Assembly: GCA_003024785.1 (NCBI GenBank)
Contig: PUQB01000557.1
Span: forward strand, 62,001-126,000
Length of the DNA: 64,000 nucleotides
Source of the DNA: Selaginella tamariscina
Lineage: Eukaryota; Streptophyta; Lycopodiopsida; Selaginellales; Selaginellaceae
Direction of reading: 5' to 3'
Shown: positions 25,480-38,000 of the stretch, in pieces
Position numbering within the stretch: position 1 is the stretch's first letter
Layout of the letters: the number at the start of each line of letters is the position of its first letter
The notes under the pieces: model-generated
Database searches by the model: none
What the model was told of the DNA's origin: nothing
What the model saw: the letters and a program-made list of their open reading frames with translations, nothing else
Made by a program: the position numbers and the translations under genes

Positions 25480-25760
25480 ACCTTGGAATGGCAAATTGGG
25501 GATCTTATATGAACAACAAGAACCAGTTATATAATGGTGCAACAACTAAAGCAATGTTGTAATGGCTCATAATTTAATTTTCATGGGTAGACTAAGCATG
25601 TCTTTATCTAATTTCATTATGTTTGAGAATAAGTGGAGTGGAGTACTATGAACATGGATAATGTGCTCACAAAGGAGATACTCATCAACATCTTAATAAA
25701 ACCATTTGGTTGTGAGAAGTATCTTACTTTCAAGAATGAGCTCAACATGCATGATGGAGC
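25480..25760 (+). pseudogene. Ty1/copia RNase H C-terminal relic
   Basis: The plus strand reads TKHVFI-stop-FHYV-stop-E-stop-VEWST, then NMDNVLTKEILINILIKPFG and CEKYLTFKNELNM. This is the end of the copia-type RNase H (RTKHI.I..HFIRE.VE... LTKPL...KF..FR..L). Several stops and no intact flanking domains show a decayed copy. Confidence 0.65.
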
Positions 25761-28019
25761 TTAGACTTGCAAGGAGTAAGCCCACAAGTTAGATCAAGAT
25801 TAGGTAAGGTTGTAAGTTATGGTTACTTGTTAGCACCTTTCTCAGATATATCAATTTGATTCTCCTTTAATTTATAATAAGAATTCATGCTCTTTAGTAA
25901 TCTTGTACTTTTTTTAATTGAGGCTCAAGATGTACAAAGCTTGTCAAGTTTTATGAAGGAGTTTCTAATAAAGTTGCATAGCTAACACACATTATTTGTT
26001 GTGTTATGCGAGTGTCACACTTACTTCTTATCCTAATTATGGTATGATGAAAATCTTATTACCTCAATGTAGAAAAATCATGTAATTACATATATGTAAT
26101 AATGTTAGTTTCATATAAAATTTCAAACATTTTGAAACTATCTTCACCTTGTGTAGCCTTGACAAAAAAGTCATGTCATCTTATTTTATTTCTCATTTTT
26201 AACCATTATATTGTATTATTTAAAATTAAGCATTATCTTAATGAAATGAGTTAACTTGAGTGACTAATGGGTTTTTATTTATTGGATATGTAAAATGAGT
26301 TTTATTTCAGAATTCTTTATAAGTCTTTCTTTAGTAATAATCAAAAACATAAAATAAAAAAGTAAAATTTGAACAATGTAAGATTTAAGATATTAAAACT
26401 GATTTGCTTTATAAAATTATAAATTATAATAAGATTAATTAGTGTATTTATTTTGAATCAAAACAATTATAAGATATTATTAGGTGAGTTGGGTAAGCTT
26501 ATCAATGGTTATAAAGATTTTAATAGAGCTTATCAACAATTAAAGAATTTGATCTTCAGTTTTTATAAATTCAAATTTAAACTCTTTTAATCTAGGCTAT
26601 TTTTAAATTCTAAATATTTAAGAAAAGAAAATTTATATTGTAGATATAAGTTTATAATATGATTGACAATACACATGAATTTATGACAATAAGTTGTTAA
26701 AATTATGATCTAGATCCATATAATATGATGTATTTAAATTGTACTAATAATTAATAAAATACACTTATTTCGAGTGAAAATAAAGTTTACCTTAACTTTT
26801 TTACTTCTTTCAAAATCACAAAATAGTTTGTACATGAGGACTTGTGATTGTAAGATTTGTGATTATATAAATTATTTATATATATTTTATTGAATAAAAC
26901 TTAAATTTCTAGAAAAAGTTTAAAACTTGAATGCTTAAATAAGTAAACCATTGACACTTTCAAATTTAATAATGATGTTGAATTTCTTTTTAATTAATTT
27001 TGTTTAAATTTTTGATTAACATCCTTTATGCACATGTTTTGATGTTCAAATTATATTTCCCTTTGGAGTGAATAAATCTAGTATAAATCTTTTATTTTAA
27101 ATTTTCAAACTTTACATTTTTAAAGAAATTTTATATTTACATGAATATCTTTTCAACTTTAACACATTTCCAAATTAGAATATCTTAATAAATTAAAATA
27201 TAACAAGCTAATTATTAAGTAAGATGCTAATTCTACATTTATTATTCATAGATAGTATTTTAAATTGATACACAACACACAAATATACATACATGTCAGT
27301 GGTGGGCTTAATTATTTAATAACCTTTAACCTAATTATTATTATCTTTAACTTAAGGCCCACTTTCCACTAGCGGGTGGTTAATTGCCTTAACCAATCAA
27401 AATAAAAGAAATTATTTATTCTACCATGGGTTTAATTTTTCACTTGCTAGTTATTTTAATTTAAAATTTATATGACACTTACGTGGCCCTACATGACTTT
27501 TTTGGTGGTAGCCAAATAACCGAGTAATTTTGCCTGGTTGTATGGCTATCGGGCATAATTGAATGACATGTGTATCAAAATTAATGAATTAGGTTTTGCT
27601 ATTTTTAGATTTCAAACAAATTGATGAAATACGGATAAAAGAATTTTAAAATAAAAAGCAAACATAAAATTTAGCAAAATATCACTCATTTACATGTAAG
27701 AATATTATATATATATATATATAAATAGATAGATAAATAGATAGATAGATACATTATTTGATATACTTATTTTGCAAAAAAGAACATAAATTATTACAAA
27801 TAATATTTTAATTTCTAAAGAGTCTTTTTTATATAAGTAGGTGCACATTTATTACATATGTATGTGTAATATATATATATATATAATAACCCTCTTTATA
27901 ATAACCGGTTAAATGAAAATTGTGCATTATAATTTTTTTATAATTCAATTACTCTAATGGAAAAGCACAATGATAATAATAATTAATGACATATTATTTT
28001 AATTTACCACCAGCCAAAT
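25761..28019. other. AT-rich intergenic DNA, no gene seen
   Basis: Only simple repeats stand out: (TA)n at about 27706-27722, (GATA)n-like at 27726-27752 and (TA)n at 27870-27886. Frames are closed throughout. Confidence 0.5.
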
Positions 28020-28510
28020 AACCATGGAAAGTGGGTTTATTTCTAAATTTAACTCTTGACCTAATTATTATTCTTAATATAATGAATTTATTTTTAAGTA
28101 GGACCATTAACTTAATTGTTATTCTTAATTTAATGAATTTATCCTTAAACTCATGTTTAAACTTAACTATTTAATAATTAAGACAATATTTGAATGGATT
28201 AGGATATCAACATCTAGTGACGATAATTGACAAATTGAATAGAATATCAATAGTCATGTAAAGTGTTATTTTGAACTTGGTACACAATTGTTATCTTTAA
28301 ACTTATATTTAATAACTCTTAATCCAAATTCCTAATTATTATTCTTAATTTAATAAATTTATTCTTAAATTAAACTTTCAATCTAATTATTATTCTTAAC
28401 CTAACGGGTTTATCTTTATTTTTATAAATTTATCTTTAAATTAAACTCTTAACTTAATTATTATTTTTAACTTAGTGATAAGTAAGTTGGCTTTAACTTG
28501 ACCTTTAATT
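28020..28510. repeat. Degenerate satellite-like AT repeat
   Basis: Modules CTAATTATTATTCTTAA, AATGAATTTATCCTTAA and TTAAACTCTTAACTTAATTA recur every 50-60 bp with drift. The same family is seen at 8430-8692. Confidence 0.6.
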
Positions 28511-28789
28511 AATTTATCTTTTAACTTGCGATAACTGTTATATTGAATTTAGGATATGCATTGATAACAAATAGACACACACTTATTATATAAAATATTC
28601 ATAATATATAAAATAAATAAGATAAAAATATATTCATAAACTTAAAAAAATATAAAAGAAACTTTATATATTATAATAATTCATTATTAAAACTCATTAT
28701 ATAAATTAATGAAAAATGTATTAATCTGAACCATTATGATTTATTTACTGATCTGAATTATGATTTAAATTAAAATCATTAATCCTTAG

Positions 28790-28863
28790 TGGAAGTATGG
28801 TTTAATAATTAAGTTCCAACTTGAAGTGGAAGTATGGGTTAATAATTAAGTTCCAACTTGAAC
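28790..28863. repeat. 37-bp tandem duplication
   Basis: GTGGAAGTATGGTTTAATAA...CCAACTTGAA is followed directly by a near-identical second unit with one difference. Confidence 0.85.
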
Positions 28864-28983
28864 CCTTTTATATAACATATACATTCTATATGTACAAAAT
28901 GTGATTTTATATATCTTTAGTTTTAAAGGACTAGAACAAATAGATACGTATGGACGCACTAGTTAGTTAATTAATAATATAAC

Positions 28984-28990
<7 letters not shown>

Positions 28991-29017
<27 letters not shown>

Positions 29018-29144
29018 AGAATGATTGACCATGCAAAATATCTGGAAGTGCTGAATGACGTGTATTTGCTCTGTATATATGTGCAGAGTCTTTTCCGATA
29101 GTATAATATGTGCACACACACATGCTGTAGTACGTATATACACT

Positions 29145-29193
<49 letters not shown>
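28991..29193. repeat. (TG)n and (TG)n(AG)n microsatellites
   Basis: A (TG)n run at about 28991-29016, and a (TG)n followed by (AG)n at about 29149-29193. The coding-looking frame across them is only His/Thr and Arg/Glu repeats. Confidence 0.9.
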
Positions 29194-29194
<1 letters not shown>

Positions 29195-29500
29195 GACAGC
29201 TTGTCAAGTCATTCTATATAAATAAATGATGACTTTATATATAAAGTTCATAAAGTGAAGAGCTTTTAGAATATTATGGTTTTAAATAATAACTGTATAT
29301 TTATTAAATGTTATTAAATTTAAAAACAGTTTCAATTTTAAACTGTTACAATTGTTTGAACGATTTGCCTAAAAATCATTAAATTAATATATTTTATAAT
29401 TTACCTGGAAATTAAAATGTATCAATTCAATATATATAAATATGTATTATTAAATTTTAAATCCTTAAGTTATTATTTAAATTTTATTTCAAGTTAAATG

Positions 29501-29550
29501 ACACGTAACACTTTAAATGTGACGTGTAAAAGATAAAGGGTCCACGTAAC
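29501..29550. promoter_or_regulatory. ACGT motifs upstream of UGT80
   Basis: ACACGTAAC (29501), TGACGTGTAA (29520) and TCCACGTAAC (29541) lie 140-195 bp before the first ATG. ACGT cores are bound by plant bZIP factors. Their use here is inferred only. Confidence 0.4.
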
Positions 29551-29692
29551 AAGAAACCAGATTTATTTTTTATTTTAATCTATATTTAGTTCCAAAAATA
29601 CAGCATGAATATGGTTTTTAATGACGTATTTTAATTATCCCTAATTCCCAAAATACTTTTAAAATCCGGAAGGGCGATATCGTACCGTCCAA

Positions 29693-32586
29693 ATGGACGA
29701 CATCCCTGCGCCCTCTGGCGCTTTGTTGTCCGCGCAGCTATGGCGAGTATGTATTGGATGTCTACAGTGCCTCTTCACTACTGGATCCATTTATTCCAGG
29801 TAGTATACAGCAAGATTTTTAATTAATATATCCACCTTTTTTTAATTAAAAGATTAGATTTAATCACCAAAAAAAAATACCATATGGTTTAAAGATTGGT
29901 AGCTGGAATTCTCCCCATGGATTCAAGTGAGGAAATTATTGATGAGCACAAGGATGGATTAGATCAGCACAAGGATGATTTAACTCAGCACACGGATGAT
30001 TTAACTCAGCACACGGATGATTTAAATCAGCACACGGATGATTTAAATCAGCACGCCGATTTGACACACCGGCACGCTGCTTCAGAGATTTGCAGGGGGG
30101 ATATAGAGAGAGAACAGAAGATACATGTGACTTATTCTGCTCCTTCCTTACTCACTTTGAACCAGGACACCAAAATGAGCCAATCCTCTTCGCAGTCTTC
30201 CTCTTCTTCACACAGTCGGAGCTCAGGTGTGTTTTTGTGCGTGCGTGTGTAGGTGGGTGCGTGTTAAAACATGCATAAATCATGTGGGTGTATATGTAAT
30301 GCATTGTTCATAGAAGAACTTGACTTGATTTGTGATAAGGATACATATGTATAAAATATAGATTTTATATGTTCTCGTTAGAATATATAAACACGTGTAT
30401 ACGCACTAGTTAGTTATTTATAAATAGTTAAACTACATACATATATATCATTGACCATGCAAAAGATCTTTCAAGTACTGTATACACATTATAAATCATG
30501 TGTATATATATGTGTGTGTGTGTGTGTTTATGTCTGCATGGACTATGTATATTAGAATCAGTGTATCATATATATTCACTTATAAGCTTGTAGTTGTACA
30601 CACACATATATTTGTGCATAAACATGTACATTTGTGTGTATATATGTATATATACTAATTTAATGTATAATGTATAAGATAAGGGACTGGGGAGATCAGC
30701 AACTATGCCTAAAAAGATAGATGGAGAAGCTGAAAGCAACGGAAGATTTCAAAGGTCCTTCACATATGATGCAACTGCACATCGCCTTGAAGAAGAGAAT
30801 ATTCGCATGAAAGTTGCTGATAAATTATCGGACAGAAAAAAGGTCCAGCGTGTGTGTATTCATATGTATATTATATAAATATAAAAAGTAGTTAAATATG
30901 TATATAAATATTTCTTTTACATGTAAATGTATATGCACAATATAATATTATTGTTATTATTTTATACAGAAGAAGATACTGCAACGTTTGGCTACTGTAA
31001 AGACTGATGGGACTGTCGAGTTTGATGTGGCCGGAAGTGCCCGGATAATGCCGGAGTTAGTTGGACCGGACATAAGTGGGCTGATAGACGTTCTTGAGGA
31101 CAGTGATGCAGAGGGCAAGAAGGTACAGCCTCTCCAAATTGCCATGCTCATTGTTGGTACGCGAGGGGATGTTCAGCCTTTCATTGCCATTGGCAAACAC
31201 CTCCAGGGTGTGTGTGTGTGTCTCACCCATATCAAGTTACTAAATATTATTGTTTGTATAATGTAAATATGTAATGTACATATTTTAAATCCATACCTAC
31301 ATGTACGTGTGTTCCGTGTGTGTATGCAAAACTTAGTATGACACACTTGTGTAATAAGCTATCAAAATCCGCTAGTATATATGTAGAAATATATACATAT
31401 GTACGTACTGCAATATATTTGTATGTATGCATATAGAACTTCATAATATACCATAATGTATTATGTAGTGATCATACTTATAAGTATAATGTATATTGTT
31501 ATAAATATTAATTTAGCTATATTATTAAAATGAATATTTCAGGAATACGGACACCGTGTGAGGCTAGCAACACATGCAAACTTTCGAGAGTTTGTGATGA
31601 CGGCAGGGCTCGAGTTCTACCCATTGGGAGGAGACCCCAAAATACTTGCCGGATGTACGTATAATACATACACCTGCATACATGTCATTCAAGTTTAGGG
31701 TTTAGGGTAGATACCATTCTATAAAACCACTTGAATATGTCTAATTTAAACTCAAAAAAACATGTAAATATATACATACACATACTTTACGTATCATACA
31801 TAAATATACACACATGTATATTGAATCGTAAGTTTTCATCGGTTGCTATTTATATGATATGTATAATACGTACACATGTATATGTGTACTTCTGTGGAAG
31901 CTCATGTACTAATGTACACATACATGCATAGACGTGATCGGGTATGAACCACAGACATGTGTGTATATGCACACACATGTACTTATATATACATGTAGAT
32001 ATAAGTTTTCATTGTTTTTGATTTACTGACAGGTAACGATGATTACAGACATGGTTAAAAATAAGGCTTTTTACCATCGAACCCTTCTGAAATTCAAATA
32101 CAAAGGAAGCAGATTAAAGCGATAATTAACTCTTTATTACAAGCGTGTATCGAATCGGAGGCGGGTTCGAGTTCCGTCCCGTTTAGAGCCCAAGCTTTGA
32201 TTGCAAATCCTCCTGCATACGGTGCGTATCATATATTATATAGGATCAATACCTATGCACACATGTACAGGACACCTCTGTGTGTGTGTGTTGCGCGCGC
32301 GCGCGCTTAGTATGCATAACATTAGTGTACAAGTAACATACAATATGGCTATGCATACTAGACACATACGTATATACCTATGATACATACATGCCTGTAA
32401 GAAATGAAGTATAAAGTCATACAAGTAAGCATTGACGTATACGCAATTTGCATTTGGAACTGAAGTTTAGGTATTCCGTGTAGGCTCATGTAAATTATTT
32501 TTAACATTATTTTACAGGTCATGCTCATGTTGCTGAGTACTTGAGAGTTCCACTCCATATTTTCTTCACGATGCCTTGGACGTAAG

Positions 32587-32627
<41 letters not shown>

Positions 32628-34576
32628 TTAAATTATTTGTTACAGGCCGACTAGCGATTTTCCTCATCCACTTGCTCGTATAAAAAACCCTGCTGGTTAT
32701 CGGGTAACTTATTTATTTCTGGTTTAACTTAATAGTCATTTCATATATTATTAATTTATGCTTATTGGTTATATAATCATTCTCACATAACTTAATATGT
32801 AATAGGTAATTCTTTCACTTAGCAGTAACATATATTTAACTAATAGCTGTGACTATTTTAGCTTTATATTTTATTGATTAATTATTTATAATTGTTTTAT
32901 AACGTAGATGTCATACCAAGTGGTGGACTCGTTAATATGGTGGGGAATACGAAGTTTAATAAATGATTTCCGTAAAAAAAAGCTTAAACTCCGTCCAATC
33001 ACGTATTTAAGCGGATCGTTAGGCTCCATATCCGACTTACCAAAGGTTACATATGGAGTCCACACCTTGTTCCTAAACCAAAAGGTACGTATAAATATAT
33101 ATTAATGTGTCATAATATATACACGCCTATACTAGGCTATTTGATAGGTATATATTCCCATATATATCATCATGTATACCATATATCATATTTAAATGAT
33201 TACGCAAATAGCAATAGAAACGGGGGGTAATTAACTGATATACTTGCAGATTGGGGCCCTCGTGTTGATGTTGTGGATTTGTTTTCTGGATTTGGCTAAG
33301 AACTAAAGCCTGACGAGGAGCTTGTTAATTGGCTTCAAGCGGGAGAAAAACCTATATATATTGTTTTGGGAGTCTTGTAAGTATTTATATTATATATTCG
33401 CGTGTGTGTAACTCATTGGTTCTGAAGCCTGTTGAAGATCCAAAAGGAATGACTTCAACAATAGTGAAAGCTCTAGAAGAAACACATCAACGAGGAATAA
33501 TCTCAAAAGGATGGGGAGGCCTTGGCGACAGTACGTTATAATATATGTATATACGTGTACAATTATGTGTATAAGTATATATATATGTACATGTATGTTA
33601 TGGATACACACACGCACCACATATTGAAACTATCTGGTTTTATGCAGTAAAGGACCCGCCAGATAACATATATTTGCTTGGTGATTGTCCGCATGATTGG
33701 TTGTTTCCACAATGTGCAGCTGTGGTAAGTACCAATGTATATGTGTATGTGTATGTATTCATTTGTACGTCGCACAGGTACATCATGGAGGAGCTGGTAC
33801 AACTGCTGCCGGTCTTAAAGCTGCGGTATTTGGTTATACAGACGTAAATATGTCAAGTGGTGTGATCATAATCTGTAAACCAACGATCTATATATATGCA
33901 TATTGGTATATACTGTATGGTTATACGTTATTACTGATGCTTATGTATGTACACACTCACACACATCCACACACACACACATATATATGACACATATATG
34001 ACACAGTATGTATTTGTTTATAGTGTCCAACGACGGTGTACCAATATTTGGTGATCAACCATTCTGGGGAGAACAAGTACATTTAAGAGGGCTTGGTCCT
34101 GTCCCAATTCCAGTTGGCCAGTTCACACTAGAAAGGCTCATCTCTGCTATTTTACATGCTGCAACCCGGTATTTATACATAGTGTGTGTTTCTGAAAGAG
34201 TGTATAGTATGTGTACTGTGGCATAGTCGAAAAGCTTGAGAGAGAAGAGAATGCTTATTCTAGCCAGGCATTTATGCAATGCATTTAATATATTATATAA
34301 TTTTTGTAAATATAACTTTTTAAAATGTAAAATATTTTTATATAAATATCAAATTGTACCGTGTGTGTGTAATATGTGTGTATGTGTATATAGGTGAGGG
34401 AGCGAGCAGTGGAGCTAGCGAAGCAAATGGAAGGGGAAGACGGTGTCAAAGGGGCAGTGAATGCATTCCATAAACATTTGCCAAAGGAGATGCCGGACAA
34501 GGCACCCGAGTTACCGGCAGATACAGGATTCTTCAATAGATTTGTGGAGACATTGCACAGGGTATTTTGTTGTTAA
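29693..34576 (+). CDS. Sterol 3-beta-glucosyltransferase (UGT80 family), 15 exons
   Basis: The enzyme moves glucose from UDP-glucose to the 3-hydroxyl of membrane sterols. Exons: 29693-29799, 29895-30226, 30679-30842, 30970-31206, 31543-31654, 32049-32221, 32518-32581, 32646-32703, 32908-33084, 33250-33376, 33428-33530, 33648-33724, 33778-33825, 34024-34168 and 34394-34576. Family marks: [107 protein letters not shown], the sugar-nucleotide box [14 protein letters not shown], then FGDQPFWGE. The N terminus has an unusual run of seven-residue QH.DDL repeats. About seven one-base indels (for example near 32065, 33043, 33275, 33362 and 34035) break the frame at otherwise conserved places. The donor after exon 4 reads CAGGGTG, one G too many. 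These look like homopolymer errors or early decay. The start ATG is the first in frame with exon 2. Confidence 0.88.
29950..30062 (+). repeat. 21-bp minisatellite encoding heptads in UGT80 exon 2
   Basis: Five to six units of GATGATTTAACTCAGCACACG type encode D-D-L-T/N-Q-H-T/K heptads. The third and fourth units are almost identical. The spacing of Leu would allow a short amphipathic helix. Confidence 0.85.
32588..32625. repeat. (AC)n microsatellite at an intron start
   Basis: About 19 AC units begin only seven bases after the 5' splice site of UGT80 intron 7. Confidence 0.95.
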
Positions 34577-34767
34577 TTTTTATGTAAAATTAATAAATGG
34601 TTGATATTATAATATTTAGATAGTGATTTAAAATAAATTAATATTAATATTTTTTGTAAATAAATATATAAACTAATATGTTTAATCAAAATTACATATA
34701 TTTGTAACTATATACAAAAATATCTAAATATATCTGGCTATCTTCAGCACCTGTGACATGTCATTTG

Positions 34768-34869
34768 ACGTGGCACAGGATATTTCAACGTGGCACAGGA
34801 TATTTTTCAACGTGGAATCAGGGCCGGATAATGGCACGTGGAAAAGTGAGACCGAATAATGACACGTGG
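34768..34869. promoter_or_regulatory. Cluster of five ACGTG motifs upstream of BRR2
   Basis: ACGTGG occurs at 34768, 34788 and 34810, and CACGTGG (perfect G-box) at 34835 and 34863, within 102 bp. The first three sit in a 20-22 bp tandem repeat (CGTGGCACAGGATATTTCAA). They end 164 bp before the BRR2 ATG and about 190 bp after the UGT80 stop. In plants such clusters bind bZIP or bHLH factors (ABA or light response). That role is inferred here. Confidence 0.6.
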
Positions 34870-34992
34870 AGAAAAGGAGCTAATGTATACAATAAAATGT
34901 ATATATAAATTAATTATACATATATTTATGTATTTATTACATACACGTTCAATTGTCGGCGTGTAAATGTGAAAACTACGCCATTGGAAGGG

Positions 34993-35001
34993 TTAGGGTT
35001 T
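34993..35001 (+). promoter_or_regulatory. Telo-box in the BRR2 leader
   Basis: TTAGGGTTT, 32 bp before the ATG, with a second TTAGGGTTC at 35009. Telo-boxes mark housekeeping promoters in land plants. Confidence 0.55.
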
Positions 35002-35032
35002 TTCGTTGTTAGGGTTCTTTTGAAGGTCGGCT

Positions 35033-38000
35033 ATGGCGCATCTGGGAGGAGGCGCCGAGGCTCACGCCAGGTTTAAGCAGTACGAATACAGGGCAAATTC
35101 ATCCCTTGTGCTCACTACAGACACACGGCCGCGTGACACACACGAGCCTACAGGCGAGCCGGAGAGCCTCTGGGGTAAGATTGATCCTCGCACATTTGGG
35201 GATAGGGTAGATCATACGAAGCCGCAGGAGCTTCTTGAGAGGAAAGCCAAGGCAGCGAAGCGCAAGGTATGCGCATTTCTTCATATATGATCAGAAATCG
35301 TGGGAAAAAATGGTTTTTTATTAAAAAATCGTATTTTTGCACTCTTCTTGTGATTTCAATGTGAAACTAGCATTTTAGTATACTCAGTTCGTATGTATGA
35401 TAAGGCCGTGTGGTTTTTGGAACAGGAGAATCGAGACAAGGAAGATGACCTTCTGCGGCCCAGCAAACGGTCCAGAGGTACGCAGGAAGAGAGCGTTTTG
35501 TCGCTGCAGGAAGAGGGAACTTACCGCCCAAAAACCAAGGAGACCCGCGCTGCCTATGAGATGCTGCTCAGCACAATCCAGCTCCAATTCGGGGACCAGC
35601 CCCAGGATGTCCTTCGTGGGGCCCGACGAGGTTCTGGCTGTTCTGAAGAATGACAAATTGAAGGATTTAGAGAAGAAGAGGGAGCTCGAAAAGCTCCTTA
35701 ACACGTTGAGCCAAGAGAGATTCAATGAGGTGTTTGTGTATATATGTATGGGTGGGTGGGTGTATAAATAGATAGAGAGAGGGAGAGGGGGAACCTGTTT
35801 AACCCGTGTTTTATTTTCCAGCTTATCAGCACCGGCAAAATGATTGTTGACTATTATGATGGTGGTGATGCTACAACTGTTGTTAGCGGAGCTGGAGAAG
35901 CTCTAGACGATAATATAGGTACTTATATTGTGATTCTCTCTCTTTCGTGTATGTGCACTATAATTACTTGTCCTATACATTTTAACCAGGACATAAACAA
36001 TGTAGTTTCTAAGTACTATTTTTGTAAGTTATCTTTAGACTACACTTGTTGAAAAGACTTCTGTTCATTCTCAGGTGTGGCGGTGGAGTTTGAGGAGGAC
36101 GAAGACGAAGAAGGTAGTGATGTAGGTGAGGTTTTAGAGGAGAGTGAGAACGAGGAAGATGGGCAGGAGACAAACGAGACGGCAGGTATGCAGATGGGAG
36201 GTATTGACGACGATGAAATGGAAGAAGCGGAGCAGGGCCTCAATGTACAGGACATAGATGCATACTGGCTTCAGAGGAAAATCACACAGGCATATGGGGA
36301 AATAGAACCGCAGCAAAGCCAGAAGCTAGCTGAGCAAGTATTACAGACACTTGGTGAAGGTGATGATCGAGATGTCGAGAATAAACTGGTGATGCTACTG
36401 AATTATGACAAGTTCGATCTCATCAAGTTGCTTCTTAAGAACAGGTTGAAGATTGTATGGTGTACGAGGTTGGCAAGGTCTCAAGACGACGACGAGAGGA
36501 GGAAGATCGAGCAGAAGATGGACGACGGTGGTCCTTTAGCGGCTATTCTTGAACAGCTCCATGCGACGAGGGCAACTGCTAAGGAACGACAGAAGAATTT
36601 AGAGGGAAAATCCGACAGGAAGCGAGGAAGCTGCGTGACGATGGAGGAAAGGCATGAAGAGTTCAGAGAGGGATGTTATCTCAGAAGGGTGGTGGCAGAA
36701 AGGGCAGAGGCAGTTTCTCGACCTTAAAGACCTTGCATTTGAAAAAGAAGGTTTATTCATGGCCAACAAGAGGATCGAGCTCCCAGAGAAGACTGTCAGG
36801 GCGGACTAAGAAAGGTACGAGGAGATACACGTACCTGCTCTCAAGCCAAAGCCGATGTCGGACGGTGAGAAACTGGTGCAGATATCGGACATGCCGAGTT
36901 GGGCTCAGCTGGCATTCAAGGAAATGAAGTCTTTGAACCGAGTTCAGAGCAAGGTCTACGATACGGCTTTGTTCAATCCGCACAACATCCTACTTTGCGC
37001 TCCGACTGGCGCAGGGAAGACCAACGTTGCTATATTGACAATGCTTCGTGAGATTGTCCTGAGGAGGCGGGACGACGGTACTTATGATCTCCGAGATCTG
37101 AAGATTGTTTATATAGCTCCAATGAAGGTACGTTATGTATATACATTATGTTGGCACATACACGGCAGTTGACTCATGCATATACTTGAAGATGTTTTAA
37201 AATGTTTTTACCAATTCATCCAACTGCATGCATGCTGATTTAGAGTAATTGGTATGATACTCTATATTTTATTTGTTTTCCAGCATATTTATCACTACTA
37301 TATTTTTCGCATGTATATGTAGCAACTAAACTAGAAGTTTTCAGCATTTGATATGTTATTGGTTTGACATTTCGACACATATATAGACTTAATCTACCTA
37401 TTTGATGTACATTCTTATATATATTATTATCTTATTTCTGTTTCATGTAGGCCCTTGTTGCTGAAGTTGTTGGAAACTTGCAAAAGAGGCTAGAGGACTA
37501 CGGTGTAAAGGTCAAAGAACTTTCAGGCGATCAATCTTTAAGTCGGAAGGAGATTGAGGAAACACACGTCATTGTTGCAACTCCAGAGAAGTGGGATATC
37601 ATCACACGGAAGTCTGGGGATAGAACATACACCCAGCTCGTGAGGCTTCTTATCGTTGATGAGATTCATCTCTTGCACGATGGTCGAGGTCCAGTTCTGG
37701 AGAGTATTGTTGCTCGGACTGTTCGACAGGTATATATGTGTATTCACACATGTGTATCTGTCGTGTGTACTAATGTTTGAAAGCTCATAGGTTGAGGTGA
37801 GTAAGGATGATTCGGCTTGTGGGTCTGTCGGCTACGCTTCCGAATTACCTTGATGTTGCTTTGTTCCTTCGAGTTGACAAGGACAAGGGGCTCTTCCATT
37901 TTGACAACAGTTACAGGCCTGTCCCTCTTGCTCAGCAGTACATCGGAATTACCGTGAAGAAGCCGCTTCAGAGGTTCCAATTGATGAACGAGATATGTTA

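Noticed and set aside
28020..28510. Possible centromeric satellite
   Set aside because: The 50-60 bp modules are too diverged and too few, and lie next to expressed-type genes.
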